Shown: one piece after another, positions 12,861 to 24,199 of the stretch
Layout: every line of letters starts with the position of its first letter
Numbering within the stretch: the first letter of the stretch is position 1
Source: Sequoia sempervirens
Lineage: Eukaryota; Streptophyta; Pinopsida; Cupressales; Cupressaceae
NCBI GenBank assembly: GCA_007258455.2
Contig: VDFB02252616.1
Coordinates: 123,275,394 to 123,339,393 of the forward strand
Length of the DNA stretch: 64,000 nucleotides
Direction: 5' to 3'
The notes under the pieces: model-generated
Told to the model about the DNA's origin: nothing
Seen by the model: the letters and a program-made list of their open reading frames with translations, nothing else
Databases searched by the model: none
Translations under genes and position numbers: made by a program

Positions 12861-13590
12861 TAATGATTGGGCCTTAATAATTTTGAAATTTTCTTTATTT
12901 GTAGAAATTTCATGACCCTTGTGTATGCCTAGCATTATACAATTTCCCTAATCTTTGAGTCACAAGACTTGATCATATAAGACCCTTATGCCAAATTTGT
13001 TTCTATGTTTGTTCACTAGCATTTTTGAAAATCCTACATCATAAGTGTGTTCCTATCCATATTTAAAATATTGTCTAGAGTTCACATTGTCTTGAGCAAC
13101 TTCTTAATTATACTTGGGCTCATCCTAAGGTACCATGTATCCATAGCAAATGAATAGGCCTACTCTACGAGCTTTCGAGTAAGATATTGATCTACAATGT
13201 TATTCTTGTGGCCCACTTAAAGGTTAGATGCATGGTCAAGACTAAGAAATTTTCATTCCATAGCATAGATTCTTTTGTTTTAGATCTTAGATGAAATAAT
13301 GATATATATCAACTCTTTGGATTTTAGAGTGGCTATGTGTACCCATAAAATATTTTTCCATCCTAGTTCCTATCTATTACAATGTAATGTATTTAACAAC
13401 ATCAATGATCAACTTTAAATTATATATGTATCCCACCTTGTAAAATGAGAAACACATACTTCTTTATTATTCAATTATTATGACACATGTTCCATATTAA
13501 TACCTTATATTGAACTCTGGTATTGATTATAAGAAGCCCTATTACTCCTGATTTCGTCATTCCCTTACTCTGACGTTTTCTCCTGCAATC
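12861..13590. other. Internal leader region of the element, non-coding
   Basis: AT-rich sequence between the primer-binding site and the PPR fragment. No gag-like frame or zinc knuckle was seen. Confidence 0.5.
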
Positions 13591-13699
13591 ACTATGTCAT
13601 TGACTTTATTATACTCGCAAAGAAAGAGTCATCAGAAGTTACAGTCACAATTATTTATTATCGCAATTCTCACTGTCAGAATGAGTAATTTGCAGGTAT

Positions 13700-14110
13700 C
13701 GTCGAAAACCCTAGAATATTACGCCGATTATCGTATCATGCACCATCTGCAAAATCATGTTACCAAAAATAAGCATGTCATAACAGAGTATTGAAATTTG
13801 ATATAGATGTCTGTCACAAGCCTGAGAGCCACAATCCCTACAACATGCGAAAGCATAGACAAAGAAGTTGAAATTGTTTGACTGAATGCCTCAAAGAAAT
13901 ATGGTTTCATGGAATCCCACAATTGCAGAATATGCACAAGATGAATTTATTAAAAACACTATAGAAACTCTCGAGTTCATTCACTCTGTAGATGTAATGA
14001 GAGGGATTTTTGCATCTCCTGCTAGGATCATCTATGCCTATACCAAAATGGTAGCTTCTGATCATCTACTATCATTGCATTTTGTGAGATTACATCTCTT
14101 CGAGGTGTTC
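13700..14110 (+). pseudogene. Pentatricopeptide-repeat (PPR) protein fragment
   Basis: At 13886-13915 the sequence encodes MPQRNMVSWN followed by a YAQ-type continuation, the hallmark end of one PLS-class PPR repeat and start of the next. Just upstream, 13843-13878 encodes a CESIDKE-like stretch matching the CGSIDKA-type segment that precedes it in such proteins, but in another frame. About 42 codons after MPQRN comes FAS...YAYTKM...LSLH, matching the usual TFAS...ACAKM...IH spacing (about 44). The fragment spans roughly two repeats with frameshifts and stops, so it is not functional. PPR proteins of this class bind organelle RNA. It lies inside the internal region of an LTR element, which suggests capture of host gene sequence. 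Confidence 0.7.
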
Positions 14111-14134
14111 TGTCAAATAGCCTACAGGCTCTGA

Positions 14135-16396
14135 CCATAGTATCTCTAATGAAAATATCTAATAAAAACCCCTTTTTTCAAAGGTATCAAGAATTGTATC
14201 GAACTCCCGGTGAGCAAAGAAAACCCCACGACGAAGGAAAACATAGGCAGGCTTGCCAGTTAGTCTTTTGAATCTTTAGATGATGGATCGATAGAGCTTT
14301 TTAAAACCAAATTGAACAATGAATTTGTCATAATTGATGCGAACTCCTTCCTGAGATGCTGCTACGTTCCATTGTGTCACAATCCTTACCTCGCCCTCTA
14401 TAATTTTGTCCTCTCCCATGTTTAACTCCTCCTGTTATGTCCCGTAAGAATGCATAATGGTCTATATTGTAGAATCTTGATTATGTTATGGTCAGTTTGG
14501 CCAAAAACTTGTAAATTATTATTGTGGGATCACTCAAATATAGTTTAGTGAAATTATGACCTCATGCCATCGATATGAGTTATGGTGAATCTCTACCTAC
14601 ACTTAATGGGTGTTTAATGTTGTGATATATCATTTCTTGGAGTTTGTAAATTTGATTAGATTGAGCATGATATTTTAATAATAAAACAATAAATTCCATA
14701 TCCAACTTAGTATTAAAGATTATAAATTTTATAATATTGATACCATGGGTCATATTTGACACAAAAGGTATGAAATGGTTGTGAAATCATACTTTAGTAA
14801 TGTCTCCTTTCTTTACCAAACCTCTTCATAAGACATGACAGTTTCACTCAAGAATCGATTATATAAATTAGTTATTGGGGAGTTAAGCCAAACTCTCTGC
14901 TTTAATAGGTTTGTCGTGTTCTACTCTTTTTTATCACATAAACATCTATATACACATTATTATAATAAGAATGTAAGGTATTCCTACATAATTTTCAATG
15001 ACAATAAAGTCTTCATATGGATAAAATCCAAAATCATACACCTATTATCTTGTTATCTAGTATCATAAATATAATTTATCTCATTTAATCATTTGTGTGT
15101 CTTCCCAATTTTAGATATCAATACATAAATTTCATAGTTAGTAAGCCTTTTTGGTTGTTGTCCACACTTTTTATATGATAGGAATAACTTTTATTTTGAC
15201 AATTATATTTGTTTAATGTAAGTTACATTGTGGTCATATAACCCACGAGTCCCTAAAGCATTTTCACGTCTTGGAAAATAGACATTGTGTTTGGAAGGGG
15301 TTGGTGAGAATAACACTATGTTATTATAAGATATGAGACCAAATAGGCTCCTAGACTTAGACATGGGGACATGTCAAATCTTACAGGGGGAGAGACTACC
15401 TATTCCAACCTTTTCAATGATATGCAAGTAGGTTATGTAATGTTTAAGCCTTTCACATGTTTCTTTTATAAATAATTTTGGTGATTTTTCCTATGTTGTT
15501 AAACTTATAAGAAAACAATAGGGTCATTAAAGATTCGTATCAATAATTTTTTTAGAACTTTGGATCAAACAAACTTTAGACAACAACCATACTTTAGTTA
15601 CACATCCTAGATACATGGATATATAAATTATAGCCTTGGAAAGTCTAAAAAAAAACTATCACACTGTTGGTATTTGTTGTTTCTCATTTTTGAATCTAAT
15701 TACCTATGAATCTTTGACAAAGTGATATATGTCAAAAGAGGTTATGACAAGATCAAGTGTTACAAGCACTCTTTAATATCGATAGAAATATGATAATTTA
15801 CAATATTGGATTCTAAAATTTCCCAAAGTTTTGTTTAAGTTACCTTTTGAAATGACATTTTAAGGTTAAGGAAGATTGGACCTAGAATTTTATGTACTCT
15901 ATAGGTGGCAATAATTTGCTATTTAAGATGCATTGTGAGATTATTTGTATCATCTTTTGTTTTAATTTGTACATTGTTATTGGACTGTATCTACCCAATA
16001 ACTTAGTATAGTACCAAGATTTTATTTGTACATTGATTTTGAGATATGAAAAGAGGACATTCATGTAGTCTAGAATGCACGAATATCATCTTGGAATGTA
16101 TGTTGAAGTTATAGATTATAGTGTTATAAGTTATGAGTTGCCACATAGTATTGGATATGCATAGTAATTATTATTTGCTCATATTGTAATAATTTGAAAG
16201 AGTTACATGAGAGAAAAATGATTAAATTGAAATATATGTGATTAAACATATAGAATAGCCTTAGTTTCTTCAATAGTAAAATTCTTATATGTATGTATGT
16301 ATAGTTCTTGTCATGATTTTGATTGAAAAAAAAAATTCTCTTGAAAAAATAAAAGAGAGAGAACTATGAATTGAAAGAAAGAAAGGGATGTAGATG

Positions 16397-16429
<33 letters not shown>

Positions 16430-16534
16430 AAGAATAAATGTACTCAATATCAATTTCCTCAATTATTGATTATGTGTTTTTTTGAGTTGTGATGTAGATA
16501 TACCTCATGCTATTGAGGACAACAACTAATTTAC
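14135..16534. other. Internal region of the element, no recognisable coding
   Basis: AT-rich DNA with only short open frames and a small (AT)n run near 16399-16424. No reverse transcriptase, integrase or RNase H motif was seen on either strand. Confidence 0.5.
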
Positions 16535-16545
16535 AAGGGAAAAAT
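16535..16545 (+). other. Polypurine tract
   Basis: The purine-rich run AAGGGAAAA lies immediately before the TG of the 3' LTR, where the plus-strand primer of LTR retrotransposons sits. Confidence 0.7.
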
Positions 16546-17429
16546 TGTTATGTGACTTTTTCTCCAAGAAGAGTTATGTTATAACCCCTTAGAATTAAAA
16601 GGGAGATAGAAAAATAAAGGATAAAATGATCCTTTGGTTAAAATGAAATATGAATAAAAATATGCATAAACACTCTTTTAAAAGGGGAAGAATAATTATT
16701 TATTTAAATAACTATTAAAAGAAACCTTTTGTGAAAGGGTGTGATGGTTTGGAAACCACCCCTTAAAAGGATATATAAATCATTAATGTGAGACATGGCA
16801 AAGGCATTCAAGGATGAAGAACATTAAAGGAAGAAGAGAAAAAGGAAAGAGGAACTAAAAGGAGCACAAAGGATTGAAGGTTAGGGTCTAAGTGGGCATT
16901 TAAACATTTGGAGAAGGGGCACACAGTGTGTGTCCAATTCAAGGTACAACGTACATTTGGGATTGTCCTGGCCAGGGCTTTACCGTAAGGCCCTTTAAGG
17001 CAGGTAGTTTACTGTAAGGCCCTTTGAGGGAGGTAGTTTAACCATAAGGCCCTTTGAGGCAAGTTGGGGTTTTGTGCAAGAACCGGTTCCTCCGAAGGTG
17101 TTTGTGTTGAGAAACAACTTAGGTCCATAACTGTTCTTTGAGTGTCAAATAAATGCCTTTCCTTGACTTTAAGATAAGTATTGAGAATCATTGATTTGAT
17201 AATATTGGGAATATTATTTATATGATTTGGTGTTAATATGATTAATTTACGTGGATGTGTTATTCCATTTACTATGTTGATTATTTAATTATCATATGTT
17301 TGTAGCTTACATTAATTATTCACATTTATTTTGATAATATTGCATATTATAAATTATATTACCCTAATATTTGTTGTATTAAATCTACTACTAATACTTA
17401 ATAACCATAAGAGGAAAAGTGACATCACA
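16546..17429 (+). repeat. 3' LTR of the non-autonomous element
   Basis: This 884-base LTR starts TGTTATGTGAC and ends CATCACA. It is followed by the TTGGT duplication. It matches the 5' LTR throughout but has three rather than four minisatellite units (16985-17075). Confidence 0.9.
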
Positions 17430-17434
17430 TTGGT

Positions 17435-19400
17435 CAAACCCCATTTTGGTAATTAAACCTTGTAATGAAATAATACATGAAGGAATGATGAATGAACAAA
17501 GCAATGTCACAACTCACCACACTTTGAATAAAACCTTGGATAAATCTGCAATCTTGCATGAAGTAGCCTCGATGAATGTAGATCTTGATCACAATTATTG
17601 ATTAGAAACAATGCCTTGAATATACTTGATTTGATCTTCAATGCTACATCAACACATTAGCTCAACAACATACATGATGCATTATGCCTTTGACATGATG
17701 AAATGACTCTTGATTGTTGCAATAATCCTTCAATAATCTACCCTTGAATTCCTTAGAAATGGTCTTGAATGCTCTATCAATGCTCTTGTGAAAATTGCTT
17801 GATCTCATGAAAATCTTCTATTTGAAACTAAGTGAAATAGCCTTGTATTTAGACATAACTTAACATTAAATCCCAAAATTCAAATATCACAAGCTGACAT
17901 CAAATCTAGGATTTGAAATCATTAAAATACTGCCAAAAAATATCCCAAGGGGGGGTCCTAGGTCTAAGTGAGGACCCATTCACCATGTGGTGAATGGGTC
18001 CCAACTCACTTAGCTAGGACACACTTCAGACAATGTGAAAGATCATGTGAAAATAGGGTCTTAGGACCTAGTGGGGACCCATTCGCTAGGTGGCAAATGG
18101 GTCCTAGGTCACTAACCTATGACACACACCATAAAAAATTAAGTGTTGTGTAATATCATTTATGAATGCCAGGTTTTATCCCTCATAATCTGTAATTAAT
18201 TAGGCTTGGATTTGAATTAAAGGGGAAAATTAAGGAAAATTAAGCTCAATTAATTAATAAAGCCCCAGATTAGTGTGAAAGTGTAAAGGTATACTTTACA
18301 ACACCCAAAATAAGGAAAAATTAAGCCCATTTAGTTAAAAGGGGCCCTAAACTTAATGTGAATGTGTAAAACACATTACAACACTAAATCAAGGCATAAT
18401 TAAGCTTATTTAATATTAATTATTCTCAAACCAAGGAAAAATGGATACTTTTTCTATTACTACATTTTCCCCCACTTTAGTGAGAGTATGACCCCGTGTC
18501 AAACTCGAACTAAAGTAGACATTCATGACACTTATGTATGCAACAATTACAAAGATACACAATCACACAACATCAAAACCAAGAAAAACCAAGCCTAAAT
18601 GGTCCAATGCGATGTGGAACACATCTAACCTATCAATTTTGTGCTCACTACGAGGTAGTGGAACCTCAAGCCATCCACTAGGTGAGTCTTCCCCCAGGAA
18701 GGTGGCTTAGTGAGAAATTCATGCCTTTGTGTCGGCTCTCAATGTACTTACCATACCGAAGCTATCCCTCTGATAACTATGATAAGACACCACTCACATT
18801 CCTGTTTCATGCTTAACAAGTTGTGTTATGCTAAGCACCCATGCACATGGCAAGGATCCATAGGCAAGCAAGGTGTGTTATGCTAGGTGGCCTTGAATTA
18901 AAGGGTTTCGAGCTTCACAAGGTTAGCAAGTTGTGTTATGCCAAACACTTATGAACAAAAATGCATATGGGTTTTTGTTCAAGGGGATCTTGCTTCATTT
19001 GTGTAAGGTCTTCTTCTTAGGGATCATCGTGCTTAATGTCTCCAAGAGAGGACAAGTCAAGAGTAAAATTTTCACAACTTAGGGAATGTAGTGTGTTGCA
19101 TCACCACTAAGAGGAAAGTCATACACTAAGAGATATCACACTCTTGGAGGACATCAAACCCAATGTCACCATCAAGAAAAGTACTCATCACAAGAAAAAA
19201 GAAAATTGCACCATGAAACATGCAAAATGTCGAGAGATATCATTGATGTATGCCCCACTTTAAAACGATTGTTAACACCATTGTTGTGAGCAATTGCTTT
19301 AAATTAGCCAATGTTTACTCCTAAGACATGAGAGATTTCCTTGAAAAACCCTATTCTAAGTCATATGTTTCTGAAATAAAGCTACATCATGAAAAATAAG
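17435..19400 (-). repeat. Dispersed LTR-like repeat, inverted copy 2 (proximal part)
   Basis: On the minus strand, 19400 to 17435 matches copy 1 from about 5000 to 6905, including the ACTTTAAAG/GTGGGG block (19255-19320) and the CTAAAGTGGGG block (18470-18490). Short repeated words around GACCCATTCACC and GGTGAATGGGTCC (17970-18110) also occur near 11680 and 7190. No coding function is seen. Confidence 0.5.
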
Positions 19401-19429
19401 GGAGGGGTTGCCCCCAAAGATACATAAGG

Positions 19430-20042
19430 GATCTAAGGATTTTGGGTCACTGCAATGTTGTCATAGAGCTCGTAAATGTCATCATTCCCCAAATACTCAT
19501 TGAACTAGAAGAATGACATAAAGAGAGGGAAAAAAAAACCTTTCAGGTCAACATGGAAGAGACCTAAATGTCTCAATTCCTTAAGTCACCCCCAAAAGGA
19601 AAACACAAGACAAACAGAAAAGGTAAATATTTTACGACATAGAGAAAAATGTAGGTACACATAAAGGAATGCACAAAAAGAGAGAGAGATGCATCAAACG
19701 AAATAGCACAAGGAAGAAAAATGAAAGAAAACAATGCAAAATACTAGTAAGGCACATGCGAGTCAACCTATTAGCAAGTCCTCCACATCCCAATCTCGGT
19801 CCATATATACGGAAGGTGAACAACTAGCAAAAGGGACAACATCAAATGCCAAAACTAGGACAAGGCTATCTAACCCCTTGCCCCCACTAAGTGTAGGACA
19901 AGGATGCACTGAGATAAGTGATGAGAATGAGCTCTTTGTGATAAACAAAATGATTTTCAATGAATGTAAAACATGCAATAGTGAGCATACTAAGATCCTA
20001 CAACTATTAATATGGCAAGGAGCAAGATGCATGATTTTTTAG
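19430..20042. other. Retroelement-derived sequence beside gag remnant
   Basis: Open frames on both strands (for example 19734-20042 plus, 19763-20032 minus) overlap, are compositionally biased and have no known motif. Position suggests the 3' continuation of the minus-strand gypsy gag, but no domain could be recognised. Confidence 0.3.
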
Positions 20043-20168
20043 TCAAGTTTGATTCTTAGAGGGTAAAAAATTCTTCAATACTTTCTTTAAAGGGCAACAA
20101 TTATCAGTGTGATGACCAAAGAATCTATGATAAGCATAATATGGTTCATTCTTATTAGTCTATCTTTC
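20043..20168 (-). pseudogene. Gypsy-type gag remnant, C-terminal part
   Basis: Read on the minus strand, this encodes the pattern YYAYHRFFGHHTDNC followed by LKK, then a stop at 20043-20045. The motif (Y-H-x3-G-H-x-T-x2-C-x2-LK) is typical of plant Ty3/gypsy gag proteins. The frame contains a stop just upstream, so it is dead. The N-terminal part continues in the same frame at 23794, on the far side of the element 20169-23793. Confidence 0.7.
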
Positions 20169-20169
20169 T

Positions 20170-21450
20170 GTCACGTCTCAGACTTTGATGTTGTTTTGTC
20201 CATGGCTTTGTGTGGATTTATTATATGAACGATGGTGTGTGTTAGAGTAATATGATATAATACAATGCTTTGGTGTGTGGAAATGTGAAAAATATTTACT
20301 TTTAAAATTGTGAACGCATTTTATTTTAAAATATGCAAGATAGAACAAAATAGAAGTATTGATTTAATTATTGCTTTGATTTATATCTCTATATCTGTTA
20401 CTAATACAATTTCGTTGTTGCACGCCTGAGTGCACTTGAGTTGCAGGTGGTCGAAGACCAAGAGTCTGATTGAGGAAAGAAGGCTAGCTTCCCGATAGGG
20501 TAAAAGAGGAAGAACTCTTGGTCACACACACAACACCTAAAAATCATATAGTTGCATTTAGGCAATGACTGTTTCAATTTGATTGTTTTGAATTACTTAC
20601 AAATAGGTAATAAATGGTTTGAATAAATAAATAATAAGAATATAACATAAATATAAATTAATTATTAATTGAATTTTTAAAAGGATTATGATTTTTTTTA
20701 ATTAAATCTATCTTAATTAACAAGCCAAATAAATATGTGTTTATGAAGTAAATATTTATTGAATTATCTATCCCACTTTCTGTGCAAATAATTGAAAATC
20801 TTTTTATTAAATTTTATTTATTTATGAGATTGAAATAAAATGGAAGTATTTTTATTTGCATATGTTTTAATTCAAAGTCCAAGATAAGGGAGAGGAAACT
20901 AATATTAAATAGAAAAGATAGTCCCGAGAAAATTGGGTTTTGGAAATTCTTCTTAAAACCAACAATGTTCTCGGCAAGTGGCTATCTCCTTATTTTTGCA
21001 TGTAAATATCTGCCAAGAAAATTATCCATCTGTCAATTTGAAAGGGTCTGCATGACTCTCGGAAGAAGGGAATAAGGCTTTAAGGTGGAGAGAATAGAAG
21101 CATTATTCAGAAAAAGAACCTGCTCAGGGAGAAGCAGACTGAATGAAATTCTGGACATCTGCAACTGGAGTAATTTGCCAGGTTTTTCCATTCTTTTCTT
21201 TTAAACCAGTTTGAATTTTAGTATGAAATTGGAGAATTTGTATGCAAGATTTTATGAAAATGATTACAAATGCCTGAGAAAATGTCTTCAAGTTTTATTT
21301 TTAAATCTGGGAAAAACCTTCTCTTCATTTGTTTACATTGTTGAGAAAATGCCCAATTTCTTTCTTCCAGAACAGGGTTATATTCTTTTGCAATCTGCAT
21401 TTCATGAAACTGCCCTCATTTGCTATTCTTTTGTACAGAAAATTGTGAGA
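20170..21450. other. Left part of the 3.6 kb element
   Basis: AT-rich DNA with a moderately GC-rich block near 20420-20530. No convincing coding region. An open frame starting at 21211 runs into the AT array and is not believed. Confidence 0.4.
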
Positions 21451-21458
21451 GAAAAGAT

Positions 21459-21461
<3 letters not shown>

Positions 21462-21543
<82 letters not shown>
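21462..21543. repeat. (AT)n microsatellite, 82 bp
   Basis: Uninterrupted AT dinucleotide repeat of about 41 units. Open frames across it (Ile-Tyr repeats) are artefacts. Confidence 0.95.
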
Positions 21544-21546
<3 letters not shown>

Positions 21547-21710
21547 AGAATTGGTATTTCTGTGCATATTTATATATATATATAAAAATCCCGTATATAT
21601 ATCTCTTCCTATTTCACAATTATTTGAATGAATCCATATTCAGGTTTTAGCTGGGAGAATACTTGTTATTGGCATTAGATTTTGTGTGGGGATTAATTCC
21701 CAACCCCGTC

Positions 21711-21809
21711 CCAAGGGAAGGGACGAGGCTGTGGGGAGGCTCGCGCCCTCCACAGGTCGTGGCCTGTGGAGAGGGCACAACCTCCTCACAGCTCGTGCCC
21801 TCCCCTTTG
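21711..21809. repeat. GC-rich imperfect hairpin
   Basis: Two arms (about 21711-21756 and 21763-21809) are imperfect reverse complements around a 6-base loop at 21757-21762. The inner seven pairs, CCACAGG with CCTGTGG, are perfect. The arms are strongly GC-rich within an AT-rich element. It could be a foldback structure, a small-RNA precursor-like hairpin or a palindromic LTR segment. Both strands stay open for about 70 codons, which the palindrome explains. Confidence 0.75.
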
Positions 21810-22035
21810 GTAGAGGCGTGGCCTCCAGACACTTCTGTGTCTTTATTTTATGTTTCAAACTTTGAATTCATTTTTCAATAGCATGCTGTGTATTCTGTGC
21901 GGCAGATTTACATGGAAAGATAAGTATATATATACAATTTCATATATATATATATATATTTTTATATATATACACACACAGAGCTGTGTATATATATATA
22001 TGTGAATTTATACATATATAACCATCTGCAGAACA

Positions 22036-22037
<2 letters not shown>

Positions 22038-22122
<85 letters not shown>
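22038..22122. repeat. (AT)n microsatellite, 85 bp
   Basis: Second long uninterrupted AT repeat in the same element; flanking 21925-22020 also has shorter AT runs. Confidence 0.95.
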
Positions 22123-22126
<4 letters not shown>

Positions 22127-23160
22127 TAAACATTTTAGTATCCCTAAAGCTGAAACTATGGAAATGTAGTTCTTGGAATCATGCAAAATTGGTGATTTTC
22201 TTTTGGTCACATATTCTTATGTTGCATACACATGTAGATTTCTGAATATTAGCATACACTAGAAAACATAGATACAAATATGCAACCTCTTTTTTTCTGA
22301 AAGAATTATCCTGTTTCTGCATATTATTTTAACCAGAAACTTGTAGCAAATTAGGAATTTTACTTTCAAATCAACTTGAATCTTGAAGATATAGAAATAT
22401 ACAAAAATCTGAGAACACTGTTTTTAAACAGAAAATTATTACTTTTGCTTGTGATAATACACTGAAAAGTACCATGATATACATACAATTCTTTACATTT
22501 AAAAAACCAAACTTGAGCAAAGAACATTCAAGAGAGTAGCTTGGAGTGAGAACATATATCTTTACTAAACAGAAGAAATTATGCTGAGAAAAGAGCATAT
22601 TTTAATGAACTGAAAACAAATCTTTATCAAATAGAGGAATACATGTTGACTTTTGTGATTTTGCTGAGAAAGAGAACATATTTTACTTAAATTCTGAAAC
22701 TTTAAATCTATTTATTTGGGTTAAACATTTAGAGATTGAACTCATGAAATACTTGAAAACTCTCTCTTTTACACTTTAAAGATAGATGAATTCTCATTGC
22801 AAATGTGAAGAGAAACCAGTTTGATAAACATATTATGAATATGGGAATATGAAAAATTCCTTTTTGAATCAATGAAATGTATGAAGCATGTAAGGAAAAA
22901 TGCATAATTTTCTATTTTTACACTTTTTACTGTATTCTAGTAACTTCCGGGACAGGATGCCGAAGGTGGGTCCACAGAGACGGTAGTTTCACCTTTTCTG
23001 AAACTACCACTTGTTTTTTTTTAATTTTATGCTTGGCCAAGCACTTGTACCATTGAAATAGATGGATTTGTTTTAAAAGCCTAGAAATATATGTATTTTA
23101 GTCTCTGCCACCTCCTGTTGCAAGAAATATGTTTTCTCATATTAGAAATGCATATAGGCA
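22123..23160. other. AT-rich part of the 3.6 kb element
   Basis: No coding region is seen. A small perfect inverted repeat lies at 22982-22991 / 22999-23008 (10-bp stem, 7-base loop). Confidence 0.5.
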
Positions 23161-23166
23161 CCAGGC

Positions 23167-23406
23167 ATGCATCGAGAGTTCCCTCCTGTTTTATTGTGTC
23201 AGGTTGCTAGGCTCCTTATGCAGGGCCGGGGATTCCTTCAAGTTATGAAGGAACCCGGGGAAGTCATGTACTTCGTGGTTGGGCGGAAAAGGCGCCTAAA
23301 TCACACTCTTGGCCCCAACTCGCAAGAAGACCGATGGTGTCACGACGGTTGGAGGATCAGAGTTTTTACTTTACTATTTATGTACTTGAGTATCCTACTG
23401 GAATGA
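23167..23406 (+). other. Unrecognised 79-codon open frame in GC-richer block
   Basis: The frame lies in a locally GC- and CpG-richer block within the 3.6 kb element. The predicted peptide has no known motif. Because the block lies within an LTR-like element, it may be regulatory rather than coding. Confidence 0.2.
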
Positions 23407-23793
23407 CTTGTGAAGCCCATTGTAAATGTAAATGTATTTGGCATTTGTTACTGCAACATTGAAATAGATGTGTTATTAAGATTTTGATGTAACATTGATA
23501 CAAATGTATTTATTGAAGCTATTGGTCTCACACAAATGTGAATATTTATTGGTTTATTGATCTCTTTTGAGTATGGGTGAATATATGTAAAAATGCATTG
23601 ATATACTTGGCCATGTGCATAATCATAATGAAATGCAAATGTTATGTTTTATATACAGAAAATGTAATTTGTTTTAATTCTTTTACATCGAGTTTATTTT
23701 TGAAAACTCTTATTAATGGCATAATTTTTAAAGTAAACTTTTGAAATGGATTGAACAATTTAAAATGCTTTTGCTTATCTCCCAAGCGTTACA

Positions 23794-24030
23794 CTTTCGG
23801 TCAAGCTTGCATGTTTAGGTGGTAATTCAATTAGTTGCCAACATAAAAGAGTATAGAAGATTAAATCAAGTTTGGATAGTTGTAATGAGTTATAAAGAGA
23901 TTTGAGAGGTTCATACAACTATTGTAACTTGATCTTTTGATGTTCATGCATTCGTGGTCTCTTCTTCTTTGGTATGATAACTGCGTTTTCATCGACTTCA
24001 TCTTCTAATTGCAAGACCTTTCCTTTTTTA
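23794..24030 (-). pseudogene. Gypsy-type gag remnant, N-terminal part
   Basis: The minus strand encodes an acidic segment (QLEDEVDEN), a basic segment (PKKKRPRM), and then a LELPPKHASL-like linker leading directly to the insertion point. If the 3.6 kb element and one copy of CTTTC are ignored, the frame runs straight into the YHRFFGHHTDNC motif at 20168-20043. At least two in-frame stops make it a pseudogene. The arrangement agrees with a plant gypsy gag just upstream of its zinc-finger-like motif. Confidence 0.65.
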
Positions 24031-24199
24031 AAAAAGGATGTGTTAGGGGTGGTAAAGTGTTCAGAAGGTGTAGCTTCTTTTTGTTTATTCATAGGTAATG
24101 CATTGGAAGATTCCTCATATTATAAATTATCTATACTGATCCCAGATCTATGGATCCCTTATGTGTTATCTTTATCTTGTTAGTTATATGGCTTTGTTT

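Larger units (their letters stand above)
11931..17429 (+). mobile_element. Non-autonomous LTR retrotransposon with PPR fragment
   Basis: The element is delimited by 5-bp target-site duplications TTGGT at 11926-11930 and 17430-17434. It has two direct LTRs of 915 and 884 bases, a primer-binding site directly after the 5' LTR and a purine tract directly before the 3' LTR. The 3.7 kb internal region lacks gag, integrase and reverse transcriptase motifs, so any mobility needed enzymes in trans (LARD-type). It carries a decayed pentatricopeptide-repeat fragment. The 5' LTR begins TA instead of TG. By eye the LTRs differ at about 5-6% of positions in the first 225 bases, indicating an old insertion. 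Confidence 0.9.
20169..23793 (+). mobile_element. 3.6 kb TG...CA element (solo LTR or non-autonomous) inserted in gag
   Basis: The element begins TGTCACGTCTC, ends GCGTTACA and is flanked by CTTTC at 20164-20168 and 23794-23798. TG...CA ends plus a 5-bp duplication are the signature of integrase-mediated LTR insertion. I found no second LTR inside and no polymerase, so it may be a very long solo LTR or a terminal-repeat-poor derivative. It holds two long (AT)n arrays, a GC-rich hairpin and one unrecognised 79-codon frame. The strand is arbitrary. Confidence 0.75.

Noticed and set aside
21640..21881. Overlapping frames on both strands in the GC-rich hairpin
   Set aside because: The inverted repeat keeps both strands open; no protein motif is seen.
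21211..22210. Frames with long Ile-Tyr runs on both strands
   Set aside because: They cross the (AT)n arrays and are open on both strands for that reason alone.
20169..23793. Terminal inverted repeat DNA transposon
   Set aside because: Inverted similarity is limited to about six terminal bases; TG...CA ends and a 5-bp duplication fit an LTR element better.
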